DNA from: Phycisphaeraceae bacterium
GTDB taxonomy: Bacteria; Planctomycetota; Phycisphaerae; Phycisphaerales; SM1A02
DNA: 64,000 nucleotides
Assembly (NCBI GenBank): GCA_019636755.1
Contig: JAHBWZ010000006.1
Coordinates: forward strand, 248,001-312,000
Direction: 5' to 3'
Below, in pieces: positions 1-9,100 of the stretch. The notes under the pieces are model-generated. The model saw only the letters and a list, made by a program, of their open reading frames with translations, did no database searches and was not told the DNA's origin. How positions within the stretch are numbered: position 1 is the stretch's first letter; each line of letters begins with the position of its first letter. The position numbers and the translations under genes are program-made.

Positions 1-427
1 CGGAGAACACGCGGCGCAGCAGCACGAGCGTCCGTCCCCGCAGCGGGTGCCCCGCGCCGACATCCGCCGGATCGAAACGGACGGTCCATGCATCGATGTA
101 GGCGACGCCGCCCGGGATCAGGAACCGCTGCCGCGCGATGTCCCGTCCGTCGTCGTCGAGCTCGATGAGCAGGAACACGGTGTCGATCGGGCGGCCATCG
201 ATGCCGATCCGCTGCTCTTCGACCACCAGGTGGGCGATACGGTGGCTGCGGCTCAGCCGGGCCATCGCCGCCTCGCGCTCCGCCAGGCGCTGCGCGAACG
301 CATCGTTCAGAGCGCGGAGTTCCTGGAGCGCCCGCGATTCATCCCGCCGGGCGATCCGGCCGGCCACGAAGAAGATCGCGGCGCCGAGCACCGCGGTGAG
401 GGTGAGAGTCCGGAGAAATGTCTGCAT
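1..427 (-). CDS. Membrane-anchored coiled-coil protein, C-terminus outside window
   Basis: The minus strand is open from an ATG at 427 to the window edge, giving about 142 residues with no stop. The start reads MQTFLRTLTLTAVLG, a single hydrophobic segment at roughly residues 5-23. An Arg/Glu-rich stretch that should form a short coiled coil follows (about 24-60). A beta-rich part then contains VFLLIELDDDGRDIARQR. This resembles an inner-membrane-anchored protein with a periplasmic domain. I do not recognise the family. The gene is divergent from the secreted-protein gene that starts at 522, with a 94-base gap for both promoters. The reading frame is sound, but the function is unknown and the C-terminal end lies outside the window. 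Confidence 0.6.
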   Translation of the reverse strand, partial: MQTFLRTLTLTAVLGAAIFFVAGRIARRDESRALQELRALNDAFAQRLAEREAAMARLSRSHRIAHLVVEEQRIGIDGRPIDTVFLLIELDDDGRDIARQRFLIPGGVAYIDAWTVRFDPADVGAGHPLRGRTLVLLRRVFS

Positions 428-521
428 GGGCGTGTCGAGGAAGGATCGGCATCCGGCCGGATTCCGCATGAGGCGGAGAATCGACGGGACCGCGCCGGGA
501 TTCGCCGATGAGTCCAGCGAC

Positions 522-3167
522 ATGTCCGCCGCCACCGGATACCGCCGTCCTCGCGCCCGCCACGACGCCTTCCCACGGACCGCCGTCCTCCTGGCAGCGC
601 TGGTCGCTGTACCGACGGCGATCCCGGACCCCGGCGCCGCGGACGCCGGGCCGCGCTCCCGCCTGGTCCGGTCCTTCGACTTCGAGGATGCGGAGCGCCT
701 GCCGATGACGTTCCCCCGTCCGTTCACGAACCTGGCCGACCGGTTCGGTGGCGGGCGGCTGGGCCGGATGGCGCTCAGCCGCGACGAGGCCGCGAGCGGC
801 CGCTGGTCCCTGCTCTTCGAGCCGGACGGGGCGTCGCTGGGTGCCGGCATTCCTCCCGGCGAGATCCCGGTCGTCCCGTTCGCAGACCACCGCGTCCGGA
901 TCCTCGTCCGCACGCGCGACCTCACGCGGGGCGGGGCGCGACTTGCAGGCCGACTGCATCGCGCCGACGGCTCGATCATCGCCGCGAGCGAACGGGTCTC
1001 GCCCCCGGTACGTGCCGAGGAGGCATGGACCGAGATCGCGATCATCGTCCCGGGGGACGACCCGGCGGCCGCCCACCTCTCGGTGGACCTCCTGGTGACC
1101 CAGCCCGCCCTGCTCGAACCCGGGCGCCCGACACCCCCGGAAATCCGGGGGCGTGCATGGTTCGACGACCTCACCATCACGATCGAACCGCGCGTCACGC
1201 TGACGCCGGCGGACGCGACCGGGATGGTGGACTCCGGTGCCGGGTCGGCGCTTCGCCTGGAGGTGCGCGACGCCGTCCACGAGTCGCTCACGGCCTCGCT
1301 GGAGATCCGCGATGCGCTCGGGAGCGTCGTGCATCGGCTGACGACGCCCTGTCCCCGCTCCGGGGCTCCCGTCGACCTGCCCGTCCCGCCGCTGCCGCCC
1401 GGCTGGTACGAAGCGGTCAGCCGCGTGCGGTCGATCGACGGGCTGCTCGCACAGCGCGCGGTCCGCTTCACCGTCCTCCCGGCGCCCCGCACCCGGAGCA
1501 GCGGAACGCCTGCCTTCGCGGTGTATCTCGCCGCGGATGGCGCCGACCCGGCCATGACCGCCGCGCGCGCCCGCGGGCTCGGCGTCCGTGATGCGCTGCT
1601 GGAGATTCCGCCGGGCGCTGCGGCCGCGCCCGAGACGCGCTCGGCCACGGCGCTCACCAGCCGGACCGCGGAGTCGATCTCGCGCGCCGACCTGGATCCC
1701 GGGTTCGTCCTTCCGCAGACGCCACCCGAGCAGGCGCACCCGCGCATCGAGTCGCTCCTGACCGACCCGATCTTCCGGGCGCGTTTCTGGCAATACGGCG
1801 CCGCGGACTTCTCCACGGAGCGCGTGCCGTCATCGCACCGGCTCGAGGATGCGGAGCGCGTGCTGCTCGGCGTGCACCACGATGCGCGCATCGTCCATCC
1901 CGTCAGCGTGCTGGCGGATCCCGAGGCCATCCGCGCGGAGACGCCGCTGGCCATCATGATTCCCAGAGCGCTGCGCCCGTCGGAGATCCCCGATGCGCTG
2001 GCGCCGTGGTTCCGCAGGCATGCGATCGACCTCGTGGCGCTGGAATCACTGGAGGGGACCGCGGTCAGCCCGGCCGACATCTCGATCGATCTCGCCGAGC
2101 GCATGCTGTTCGCCTGGGCCGCCGGCGCCCCGGTCCTGGCCATGCGAGCCCCGTGGCGCGCGACCGGACAGCCCGGGACCGACGCGGTCACCATCGAACC
2201 CACCCCTGCCTTCGCCGTCTTCCGCGGCGTCTCGGACGTGCTGTCCGGACGACGGTTCGGCGGCGAACTGCCGATGGAGCCGGGACTCCGCGCGTGGGTG
2301 GCGCTCGGAACCGATGCGGCGCACCACGCCCTCATCCTGTTCCGCGATCCCGACGGGGGGCGGTCCGTGGACTCCATCGAACTGCCGATCCACGCAGGCG
2401 GCGCCGTCGATGCCGTCGGCGCCGAGGTCGACCTGCACGGCGGGCGCCTTGCCCTTCCGCACCTGCCCGTCTTCTGCGAATCGATCGACGTACCGCTCGC
2501 CCGCTTCCACGCGACCGCGCGCCTCGACCCGCCGGTCGTCGATGCCGCGGAGCGCAGCCGCGCCCACCTGCTGATCCTGGAGAACCACTGGTCGTCCGCC
2601 ATCACCGGGACCGCGCTGCTGGAGTCCGTCGACGGCATCCGCGTCGATCCCGCCAGGCTCTCGTTCTCGCTGCTGCCGGGCGAGCGCGCCGAACTGCCGG
2701 TGCACCTCCTCGCGGAGCGCACGCCGATCGCCGGCCGGCGCCGTGTGCAGGCGACCGTCCGGCTGGACGGCGAGCGTTCCATGCCCGTCCGCCTGTCGCT
2801 GCCCGTCGAGGTCTCCTGGCCGGACGTCGGTCTCGCGGCGCGCTGGCGTCATGAACCCGATGGACGTCGCGCGGTCCGAATGCTCGTGACGAACCGCGGT
2901 GACCGCGCGATCGACCTGGAGGGCTTCGTCATCGGCACGGACTACCGGGTGGAACGGCGCATGATCGGTCGCGTCCCACCGGGACGGACCGTGCAGCGCC
3001 TGATCCCCGTCCCGTCGACGTTCCTGCCGCCGGAGGGCGGCGCGATCCTGGTGGGCATCGCGGACCTGGACGGACCGGGCCGGATCGGTCACCTGCTCGA
3101 GGTCCGGTCCCTGCGCCGGGACCGGTTCACCGCAGCCCCGGGAGATCCGACGGCGCCCGACCGTTGA
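522..3167 (+). CDS. Large secreted multidomain protein of unknown activity
   Basis: The chosen start at 522 gives 881 residues. The frame is open further upstream, but the ATG at 522 places a basic, then hydrophobic signal peptide (TAVLLAALVAVPTAI) at the N-terminus, and the extra upstream sequence looks non-coding. After the signal come a beta-sandwich-like region (about 45-220, possibly carbohydrate binding) and an Ig-like stretch ending in LPPGWYEAVSRVRS. The central region (about 330-600) could be a degenerate barrel. The C-terminal part resembles the NEW3/NPCBM-associated beta domain (LLPGERAELPVHL). No catalytic motif is clear. Its 3' end overlaps the convergent gene at 3127-3732 by 41 bases. 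Likely periplasmic or surface located; the function is not assigned. Confidence 0.7.
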   Translation: MSAATGYRRPRARHDAFPRTAVLLAALVAVPTAIPDPGAADAGPRSRLVRSFDFEDAERLPMTFPRPFTNLADRFGGGRLGRMALSRDEAASGRWSLLFEPDGASLGAGIPPGEIPVVPFADHRVRILVRTRDLTRGGARLAGRLHRADGSIIAASERVSPPVRAEEAWTEIAIIVPGDDPAAAHLSVDLLVTQPALLEPGRPTPPEIRGRAWFDDLTITIEPRVTLTPADATGMVDSGAGSALRLEVRDAVHESLTASLEIRDALGSVVHRLTTPCPRSGAPVDLPVPPLPPGWYEAVSRVRSIDGLLAQRAVRFTVLPAPRTRSSGTPAFAVYLAADGADPAMTAARARGLGVRDALLEIPPGAAAAPETRSATALTSRTAESISRADLDPGFVLPQTPPEQAHPRIESLLTDPIFRARFWQYGAADFSTERVPSSHRLEDAERVLLGVHHDARIVHPVSVLADPEAIRAETPLAIMIPRALRPSEIPDALAPWFRRHAIDLVALESLEGTAVSPADISIDLAERMLFAWAAGAPVLAMRAPWRATGQPGTDAVTIEPTPAFAVFRGVSDVLSGRRFGGELPMEPGLRAWVALGTDAAHHALILFRDPDGGRSVDSIELPIHAGGAVDAVGAEVDLHGGRLALPHLPVFCESIDVPLARFHATARLDPPVVDAAERSRAHLLILENHWSSAITGTALLESVDGIRVDPARLSFSLLPGERAELPVHLLAERTPIAGRRRVQATVRLDGERSMPVRLSLPVEVSWPDVGLAARWRHEPDGRRAVRMLVTNRGDRAIDLEGFVIGTDYRVERRMIGRVPPGRTVQRLIPVPSTFLPPEGGAILVGIADLDGPGRIGHLLEVRSLRRDRFTAAPGDPTAPDR

Positions 3168-3732
3168 GGCCGACCCAGGTCGCGCGGCGGAGGCGCCACG
3201 TTCCATCCCCGCCGCGCTCCACCGCGAACACCCACTGCGTGGTGCCCGACCCGTACGAATCGGTTGCCGCGAGACAGGCCAGGTGCACCGTCGCGCGATC
3301 ACGGTCCACGGTGAACCCGCGGAGCCCGATCACGGTGATGTCGGTCACGGTCGTCCGGGCAAGAAAGGACGAGGCAAGCACGCGAAGCCGTTCCACCGGA
3401 AAGCCCGGATTCTCAGGACTGCGCAGGTGAAGGGTTGCGTCCGCGGGAAACGGCGCCATCGCCGCCCCGGCATCGCCCGCACGCACCGCCGCGAGGACGC
3501 GGCGGACCAGCGCCTCGCCCGCCTCGCCGCTGGTCTCGACCACCCGGTCGACCAGGAAGATGGACGCCCCGAGCAGCGCGGAGACCAGCCCGGCCACGAT
3601 CCGGCTGCGAGCGCCGTCCCGAAGTCCGAGGACCAGGAGCACCACGCCGACCGCCAGGAGGACGCCTCCGAGCGGCCACGGATTCTCGAGAACGAACCGC
3701 GTGAAGAACGGGACGGGAGGTGGATCGGGCAT
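3127..3732 (-). CDS. Small membrane protein with C-terminal NTF2-like domain
   Basis: The gene encodes 201 residues from an ATG at 3732, preceded by a GGAGA-type Shine-Dalgarno sequence. A longer upstream extension of the frame is rejected because it runs antisense into the next gene and is arginine-rich. Two membrane segments are visible (about residues 18-35 and 43-60). A roughly 130-residue soluble part with the size and alpha-then-beta pattern of a SnoaL/NTF2-like domain follows, ending in the strands TTQWVFAVER and WRLRRATWVG. It starts 41 bases from the divergent glycosylation operon at 3774. Function unknown; the NTF2-like assignment is by pattern only. Confidence 0.65.
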   Translation of the reverse strand: MPDPPPVPFFTRFVLENPWPLGGVLLAVGVVLLVLGLRDGARSRIVAGLVSALLGASIFLVDRVVETSGEAGEALVRRVLAAVRAGDAGAAMAPFPADATLHLRSPENPGFPVERLRVLASSFLARTTVTDITVIGLRGFTVDRDRATVHLACLAATDSYGSGTTQWVFAVERGGDGTWRLRRATWVGLNGRAPSDLPGLR

Positions 3733-3773
3733 TCCTGCAGAGTCTCCGCGCCGGGTTCCGACACAATACCCAC

Positions 3774-6700
3774 ATGACGCTCGCCCTCGACACCGGCCTC
3801 CTCGACGCGAACCTCGCTGCACTCGGCGAGCGACATCGCGACCTGGCGGATCGGCTCCGCGCGGCACCCGCGCCGCGCGACCTCCGGCTCGACCGGCTGG
3901 CCGACGGCGCCTGGACCGGGACATGCGACGGCGTCCGGCTGGCCAGTGCGCGCGACCCGATCGGCGAGGGCGCCCGCCTCGCGGCCGCCGTCGATGTGCT
4001 GGATGCCGCGGCCTTCTTCGTGATGGGATTCGGACTCGGACACCACGTGCGGGCACTGGCGGAGCGACTCGGTCGAGCGGGCATCATCGTCGTCTTCGAG
4101 CCCGACCTCGGACTGCTGCGCGAGGTGTTCTCGACGTGCGACCTCTCGGGCTGGATGAAGGAGACGCTGCTCGTCCTCGTGACCGACGCGGACGATCCCG
4201 CGGAGCTGGGCACCCGTCTCTCCGGCGCCGAGTCCGTGCTCGGCCAGGGCGTGACGTTCGTCGAGCATCCCCCCAGCCGCCGCCGGCTGGAGCCCTTCGC
4301 CGCCCGCTTCCGCGCCCGCGTCGCGGAACACCTCGTCACCGTGCAGACGGCCCTCATGACGACGCTGGTCCGCTCCGTGGAGACCGTGCGGAACGTCACG
4401 CTCAACCTGCCGTGGCTCGTGGACGGCCCCGGCATCGTCGACCTTGCCGGCGCCGCGCAGGGCGCGCCGGCGATCGTCATCTCCGCCGGGCCGAGCCTCT
4501 GCCGGACGATCGATCGCCTTGCCGACCCCGCCGTACGCGACACCTGCGTCCTCATCGCCGCGCAGACCACGCTCAAGCCCCTGCTTGCCCGCGGCATCCG
4601 GCCGCATTTCGTCACCGCGCTCGACTACCACGAGATCTCGACCAGATTCTACGAAGGGCTGACGCGCGACGAACTCGACGGCATCACGCTCGTCTGCGAC
4701 CCCAAGGCGCATCCTCGCATCCCGGAGGCGTTCGCCGGACTCGTCCGCTGCTTCTCCATTCCGCTCACCGACGAACTGCTCGCGCAGTCGGTGCCCTCGC
4801 GCGGCTGCCTGCCGCCCGGCGCGACCGTCGCACACCTGTCGCTCTACCTGGCGGAGTACCTGGGCTGCCGCGCCGTCGCGCTTGTCGGCCAGGATCTCGG
4901 CTTCCCCGAGGCGCTCTACTACGCGCCCGGCACGGCCATCCATGACGTCTGGACGCCTGAACTCGGCCCCTTCTGCACGATCGCGATGAAGGAGTGGGAG
5001 CGGATCGCGCGGCATCGCGCGCTGCTGCACCGCCGGATGGACGTCGCGGGCCGTCCGATCTACACGGACACGCAGATGCTGGCGTACCTGATGCAGTTCG
5101 AACGCGACTTTGCGCGCCTCCGCGAGCGCGGCGTGCAGGTCTTCGACGCCACCGGCGGCGGCGTCGCCAAGGCGGGCGCGCCCGCGCTTCCGCTCGCCCG
5201 GTTCCTGGAGCGCCACGCGACGCGCCCGCTGCCGTTCGACCCGGGCGGCGTGCACGGCGCCGCCGCGGCGTCGCGGCGCGACCCGCACCGCGGTGCCGCC
5301 GGACGCCGTCCCGCGCGGGACGCGGCGATCCGCCGGCTGCGCGAAGTCGACCGGTCGATGCAGGACCTCGCCGCCTCCGCGGGGCGCACGGAGGACCTTC
5401 TCGATCGGCTCGGCGGCGTGCTCGGCAACGCTCGTGCCGAGGAACCGCTGCACACCGCCATCGACGCCGAGCGCGCCCGCGTGGAACAGAATCTCGCGGC
5501 ACTCGACCTTCTCAATCATCTCAACCAGCTCGGCGTCTTCAAGCGGACGCAGGCGGACCGCCGCATCCAGCTGCTCGCCCGCGAGCGATCCGCGCGGGAA
5601 CACCAGGAGGCGCAGCTGGCGCGCGACCGCGTCAACGTGCAGTGGATCCGCGCCGCCGCGGAGGAGATGTCGCGGCAGGTCCGACTGGCCCGCGCGCGGC
5701 TCGAGGGACGGTCCGTCCCGCTGCCGCGCGGCGGTGGCGGCATGCCTCGGGGCGCGAGCGCCGTCTCCGTCGGCCGCGAGCCCGCGCGACTCGGCGCGGT
5801 CGTCGCCGTGGATCCGGTCCGCGGCGGGACCGGTGCGCCGCGACGCCTGGAGGCGCCGTTCGGAGAATCGACGGTATTCCGCAGCACGCTGGAGGCACTG
5901 GATCGGGTCGCCGGGCTGGAACGCACCATCCTGCTCCTGCCCGACGACATCGATCGAGGACTGGTGGAGGCGCTGCGCGGATTCAGCCGGCCGGTCACGA
6001 CCGAGTTCATCCCGGGCGGCCCGTTCTCCGCGGAACAGCGCGCCATCGCGGTCGCCCGCCGGTTCGGCGAGCGCGCCTGGCGCGGCGGCATCGCCGGATT
6101 GACGGCCTGGGACGAGGTGCTCGCGCCGGCCCCGAGCCTCGGCGCCCTGGAGCGGCACGGCCTCGACGGCGCGGTCATCGCGGGCCCGGACTGGGCACGC
6201 CTCGATCCGCGCCTGACCGGCGAGGTCGTCGCACGCTTCCGCGAGGATCCGGCGGCACAGCCGTTCGTCTTCGCGCAGGCGCCGCCCGGACTCGCCGGCG
6301 CGGTCGTGTCGCGTTCGCTGCTGGCCGGCCTCGCCGGCGGGCGCCATCGACTGGCGACGCTCGGGGCGCTGCTGGGCTGTCAGCCCGGTCGGCCGAGGCC
6401 GGACCCGATCGTCTCCCGCGCCTGCATCACGACGGACCATCGCATCCGCGGCGCGCTCCTCCGCGCGATCGCGGATGATGCGGCGCGATCCGGGATGCTT
6501 GCCCGCGGGCGGGTCGACGATGACGACGCGCTGGCGGACATGCTGGCCGCGGCCGCCGCACTCGCGCCGCCGTTGCCGCGACATGTCGTCCTCGAGCTGA
6601 CCGAACGCCGGACCGAGCGCGGCGTCCTCGGCCGAGGCACCGGCGCCAGGGACCTGGACCGGTCGATCGCGGCCCGCGTGATCGCCGACGTCGCCGCCGG

Positions 6701-7373
6701 CGGAGCGACCGCGCTCACGCTGGGCGGTCGCGGCGATCCGCTGCTCCATCCCGCGTTCATGGAGTGCGTCCGCCAGGCGAAGGCGGCGGGCATCGCTGCC
6801 ATCCATGTGCGCACCGCGCTGTCCCGCGACAGCGATGTCGGGACGCTGCTGGACGCCGGGGTGGACGTGGTGAGCGTGCTCCTGCACGCGGACACGGACG
6901 CGACACTGCACGAAATGCGCGGCGGAGAATCGATGTCGGCGCTGCTCGCCCGCATCGAGCGCCTGGTCACCGGTCGCACGATCCTCGCCGGCACCGACGC
7001 ATGGTCCGGACTGGCGCTTCCATGGATCGTTCCGGTCCTGGAGCGGCGCGCGGAGACCCTGGGTGACCTCGAAGCCTTCTATGACCGCTGGCAGCACGGC
7101 CTGGGCACTGCCGTCATCGAGTCCGCGCACAACGGTGCAGGCCCCGCGCTCCGGGCGGACGGCCTGATCGAAGCCGTCACGCCGCGCCGCCACCTCGAGC
7201 GGGAGTCCTCGGAGCGACTGTACATCCGCGCCGACGGCGTCGTACCCGTGTGCGAGATCGACGCGCAGGCCGGCGAGCTTCCGCTGGACCGTCCGCTGGC
7301 GGAACTCTGGCCGGATCTTCTCGCGGCGCGGCAGGCCCGCACCGTCGGCGGCCTCGCGATGGTGCATCCATGA
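3774..7373 (+). CDS. MAF/DUF115 protein fused to degenerate NTase-like and radical-SAM-like domains
   Basis: The start is the ATG at 3774 (1199 residues). Residues about 190-430 match the motility accessory factor/DUF115 family (6-hydroxymethylpterin diphosphokinase MptE-like), with the SAGPSL motif at 237-242, LDYHEIS and VGQDLGFPEALYY. These proteins are linked to transfer of nonulosonic acids onto flagellins in other bacteria. A charged helical, coiled-coil-like region (about 515-640) follows. Next is a stretch resembling a sugar nucleotidyltransferase fold (from about 672, GAVVAVDPVRGG). The C-terminal part has the layout of a radical SAM/SPASM protein: ELTERRTERG where ELTxRCN is expected, LTLGGRGDPLLHP from about 982, and IRADGVVPVCEID near 1150. 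The Fe-S cysteines are absent. The stop overlaps the next start as ATGA, so it is translationally coupled to neuA/neuB and neuC functions. Confidence 0.85.
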   Translation: MTLALDTGLLDANLAALGERHRDLADRLRAAPAPRDLRLDRLADGAWTGTCDGVRLASARDPIGEGARLAAAVDVLDAAAFFVMGFGLGHHVRALAERLGRAGIIVVFEPDLGLLREVFSTCDLSGWMKETLLVLVTDADDPAELGTRLSGAESVLGQGVTFVEHPPSRRRLEPFAARFRARVAEHLVTVQTALMTTLVRSVETVRNVTLNLPWLVDGPGIVDLAGAAQGAPAIVISAGPSLCRTIDRLADPAVRDTCVLIAAQTTLKPLLARGIRPHFVTALDYHEISTRFYEGLTRDELDGITLVCDPKAHPRIPEAFAGLVRCFSIPLTDELLAQSVPSRGCLPPGATVAHLSLYLAEYLGCRAVALVGQDLGFPEALYYAPGTAIHDVWTPELGPFCTIAMKEWERIARHRALLHRRMDVAGRPIYTDTQMLAYLMQFERDFARLRERGVQVFDATGGGVAKAGAPALPLARFLERHATRPLPFDPGGVHGAAAASRRDPHRGAAGRRPARDAAIRRLREVDRSMQDLAASAGRTEDLLDRLGGVLGNARAEEPLHTAIDAERARVEQNLAALDLLNHLNQLGVFKRTQADRRIQLLARERSAREHQEAQLARDRVNVQWIRAAAEEMSRQVRLARARLEGRSVPLPRGGGGMPRGASAVSVGREPARLGAVVAVDPVRGGTGAPRRLEAPFGESTVFRSTLEALDRVAGLERTILLLPDDIDRGLVEALRGFSRPVTTEFIPGGPFSAEQRAIAVARRFGERAWRGGIAGLTAWDEVLAPAPSLGALERHGLDGAVIAGPDWARLDPRLTGEVVARFREDPAAQPFVFAQAPPGLAGAVVSRSLLAGLAGGRHRLATLGALLGCQPGRPRPDPIVSRACITTDHRIRGALLRAIADDAARSGMLARGRVDDDDALADMLAAAAALAPPLPRHVVLELTERRTERGVLGRGTGARDLDRSIAARVIADVAAGGATALTLGGRGDPLLHPAFMECVRQAKAAGIAAIHVRTALSRDSDVGTLLDAGVDVVSVLLHADTDATLHEMRGGESMSALLARIERLVTGRTILAGTDAWSGLALPWIVPVLERRAETLGDLEAFYDRWQHGLGTAVIESAHNGAGPALRADGLIEAVTPRRHLERESSERLYIRADGVVPVCEIDAQAGELPLDRPLAELWPDLLAARQARTVGGLAMVHP

Positions 7374-9100
7374 GCATGCCGCGCACGCTGGCGATCGTGA
7401 TCGGCCGCGCCGGCAGCCGCGGACTCCCGGGCAAGAACGCCCTCCCCCTGCTCGGCATCCCGCTCGTCCTGCACAGCGTCGTCGCGGCCCGCGGCTCGCG
7501 CCATGTCTCGCAGGTGATCGTGTCGACCGATGGCGCCGCGATCGCGGACGCCGCCCGCCGCGCAGACGTGCCCGTGATCGCCCGTCCCGCCGCGCTCGCC
7601 ACCGACACCGCGACGGTGGCCTCGGCGGCGCGTCACGCGCTGCAGCAGTCCGCGGACCCGGCGCCGATCATCGTGATCCTGTACGCGAACGTCCCGGTGC
7701 GCCCCGCGGGCCTGATCGACGAGGCGATCGAACTGCTCCTGCATTCCGGTGCGGACAGCGTTCAGTCCTACGCCCCGGTGGGCAGGCACCACCCGCTCTG
7801 GGCGGTGTCTCTGGATGATCGCGGTCGCGTCACGCCGTACGCACAGGGGCGCATCGACCGCCGGCAGGACCTGCCCGTGCTCCACTTCCCCGACGGCGGC
7901 GTGATCGCGGTCCGGCGGGAGTTTCTCCTGGCCGAGGATCACGGCGACCCGCACGCGTTCTTCGGCCAGGATCGTCGCGGCATCGTCACGGCGCCCGGTG
8001 CAGTCGTCGATGTCGACACCGCCGCGGACCTGGAACTGGCGGCCGCCACCCTGCGCGGCGTGCGCGGGCGTGCCCTCGGCGTCGGCGCGCGCCGCATCGG
8101 TCCGCAGGAACCACCGTTCGTCATCGCGGAGATCGGGGTCAATCACGACGGAAGCCGTGAACGCATGGTCGAACTGGTCATCGCCGCCGCCCGCGCGGGC
8201 GCCGATGCCGTCAAGACCCAGTACTTCCGGGCCGACCTCCTGCTCGGTCGGGACGCCGGGCTCACGCAGGCACAGACGCGGTCGGGCGCCGCCTCCGCCC
8301 CGGCGATGCTCCGCGCGCTGGAACTCTCCGACCAGGATCTGGTCGTCTTCTGCGAGACTGCGCGCGCCGAGGGACTGGAGCCGATCGTGACCGTCTTCTC
8401 GCCGGAACTCGTCGGCGCGGCGGCGGCGGCGCGGCCCGAAGCGTGGAAGATCGCGTCACCGGATCTGGTCAATCGACCGCTGCTGGACGCGCTCCTGGAG
8501 CACCCGCGCCCGATGCTCGTGAGCACCGGCGCGTCGGAGCCGTTCGAGATCCTCGAGACCGCGGGCTGGCTCGCGCGCGTTCCCCACGCGTTCCTGCAGT
8601 GCGTGAGTGCCTATCCGACCGCGCCGGAGCACGCCGCCCTGGGCGGGATCACGGCGCTGCGTGACCTGCTCGGCGATCCGGTGGGATACTCCGATCACAC
8701 CACGCTCATCGAGACCGGCGCCCTCGCCGTCGCGGCCGGTGCCGCGATGCTGGAGAAGCACCTGACCTGGTCGACGACCGCGCCGGGTCCCGACCACGCC
8801 ACCTCCCTGACGCCGGATGCCCTCGCCCGGTACGTGCAGCAGGCGCGATGCGCCTGGGCGATGCGCGGCGCGGAGAGCAAGCACACCGCCGCGGTGGAAC
8901 TGGAGGTCCGCCGGCTCTGCCGGCAGTCGGTGATCCTCGCCCGCCCGGTGGCCGCCGGCGCCGTCCTGGGCGCGGGTGATCTCGCGGTCCGCCGACCGGG
9001 CACCGGCATGCCCGCCGCGCGGATCACGGCCGTCATCGGTCGCACGGTCACGCGCGACGTCGATGCAGGCGAGACGCTGTGCGAGGATGACCTCGCATGA
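7370..9100 (+). CDS. Fused CMP-nonulosonate cytidylyltransferase (NeuA) and nonulosonate synthase (NeuB)
   Basis: 576 residues from the ATG at 7370, which overlaps the preceding stop (ATGA). Residues 1 to about 230 form a NeuA-type cytidylyltransferase: the nucleotide-binding loop GRAGSRGLPGKN is near residue 12, followed by VIVSTDGAAIADAA and an acidic DVDTAADLE end. Residues about 243-576 form a NeuB-type synthase condensing phosphoenolpyruvate with an N-acyl hexosamine: IAEIGVNHDG, KTQYF, VGYSDHTT and LEKHLT, closing with the SAF (antifreeze-like) domain RRPGTGMP. The enzyme would make and then CMP-activate a sialic-, legionaminic- or related acid in the cytoplasm. NeuA and NeuB are usually separate polypeptides, so the fusion is notable. 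The exact sugar cannot be read from sequence. The next gene overlaps by ATGA. Confidence 0.92.
   Translation: MSMPRTLAIVIGRAGSRGLPGKNALPLLGIPLVLHSVVAARGSRHVSQVIVSTDGAAIADAARRADVPVIARPAALATDTATVASAARHALQQSADPAPIIVILYANVPVRPAGLIDEAIELLLHSGADSVQSYAPVGRHHPLWAVSLDDRGRVTPYAQGRIDRRQDLPVLHFPDGGVIAVRREFLLAEDHGDPHAFFGQDRRGIVTAPGAVVDVDTAADLELAAATLRGVRGRALGVGARRIGPQEPPFVIAEIGVNHDGSRERMVELVIAAARAGADAVKTQYFRADLLLGRDAGLTQAQTRSGAASAPAMLRALELSDQDLVVFCETARAEGLEPIVTVFSPELVGAAAAARPEAWKIASPDLVNRPLLDALLEHPRPMLVSTGASEPFEILETAGWLARVPHAFLQCVSAYPTAPEHAALGGITALRDLLGDPVGYSDHTTLIETGALAVAAGAAMLEKHLTWSTTAPGPDHATSLTPDALARYVQQARCAWAMRGAESKHTAAVELEVRRLCRQSVILARPVAAGAVLGAGDLAVRRPGTGMPAARITAVIGRTVTRDVDAGETLCEDDLA

Noticed and set aside
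138-521. N-terminal extension of the secreted protein
   Set aside because: The extra 128 residues are Arg/Ser-rich, lie over the divergent gene at 1-427 and precede a clear signal peptide at 522.
3345-7367. 1340-codon minus-strand frame
   Set aside because: It is antisense to the Maf-type gene, has Arg/Gly/Asp-rich content and no domain; an effect of high GC.
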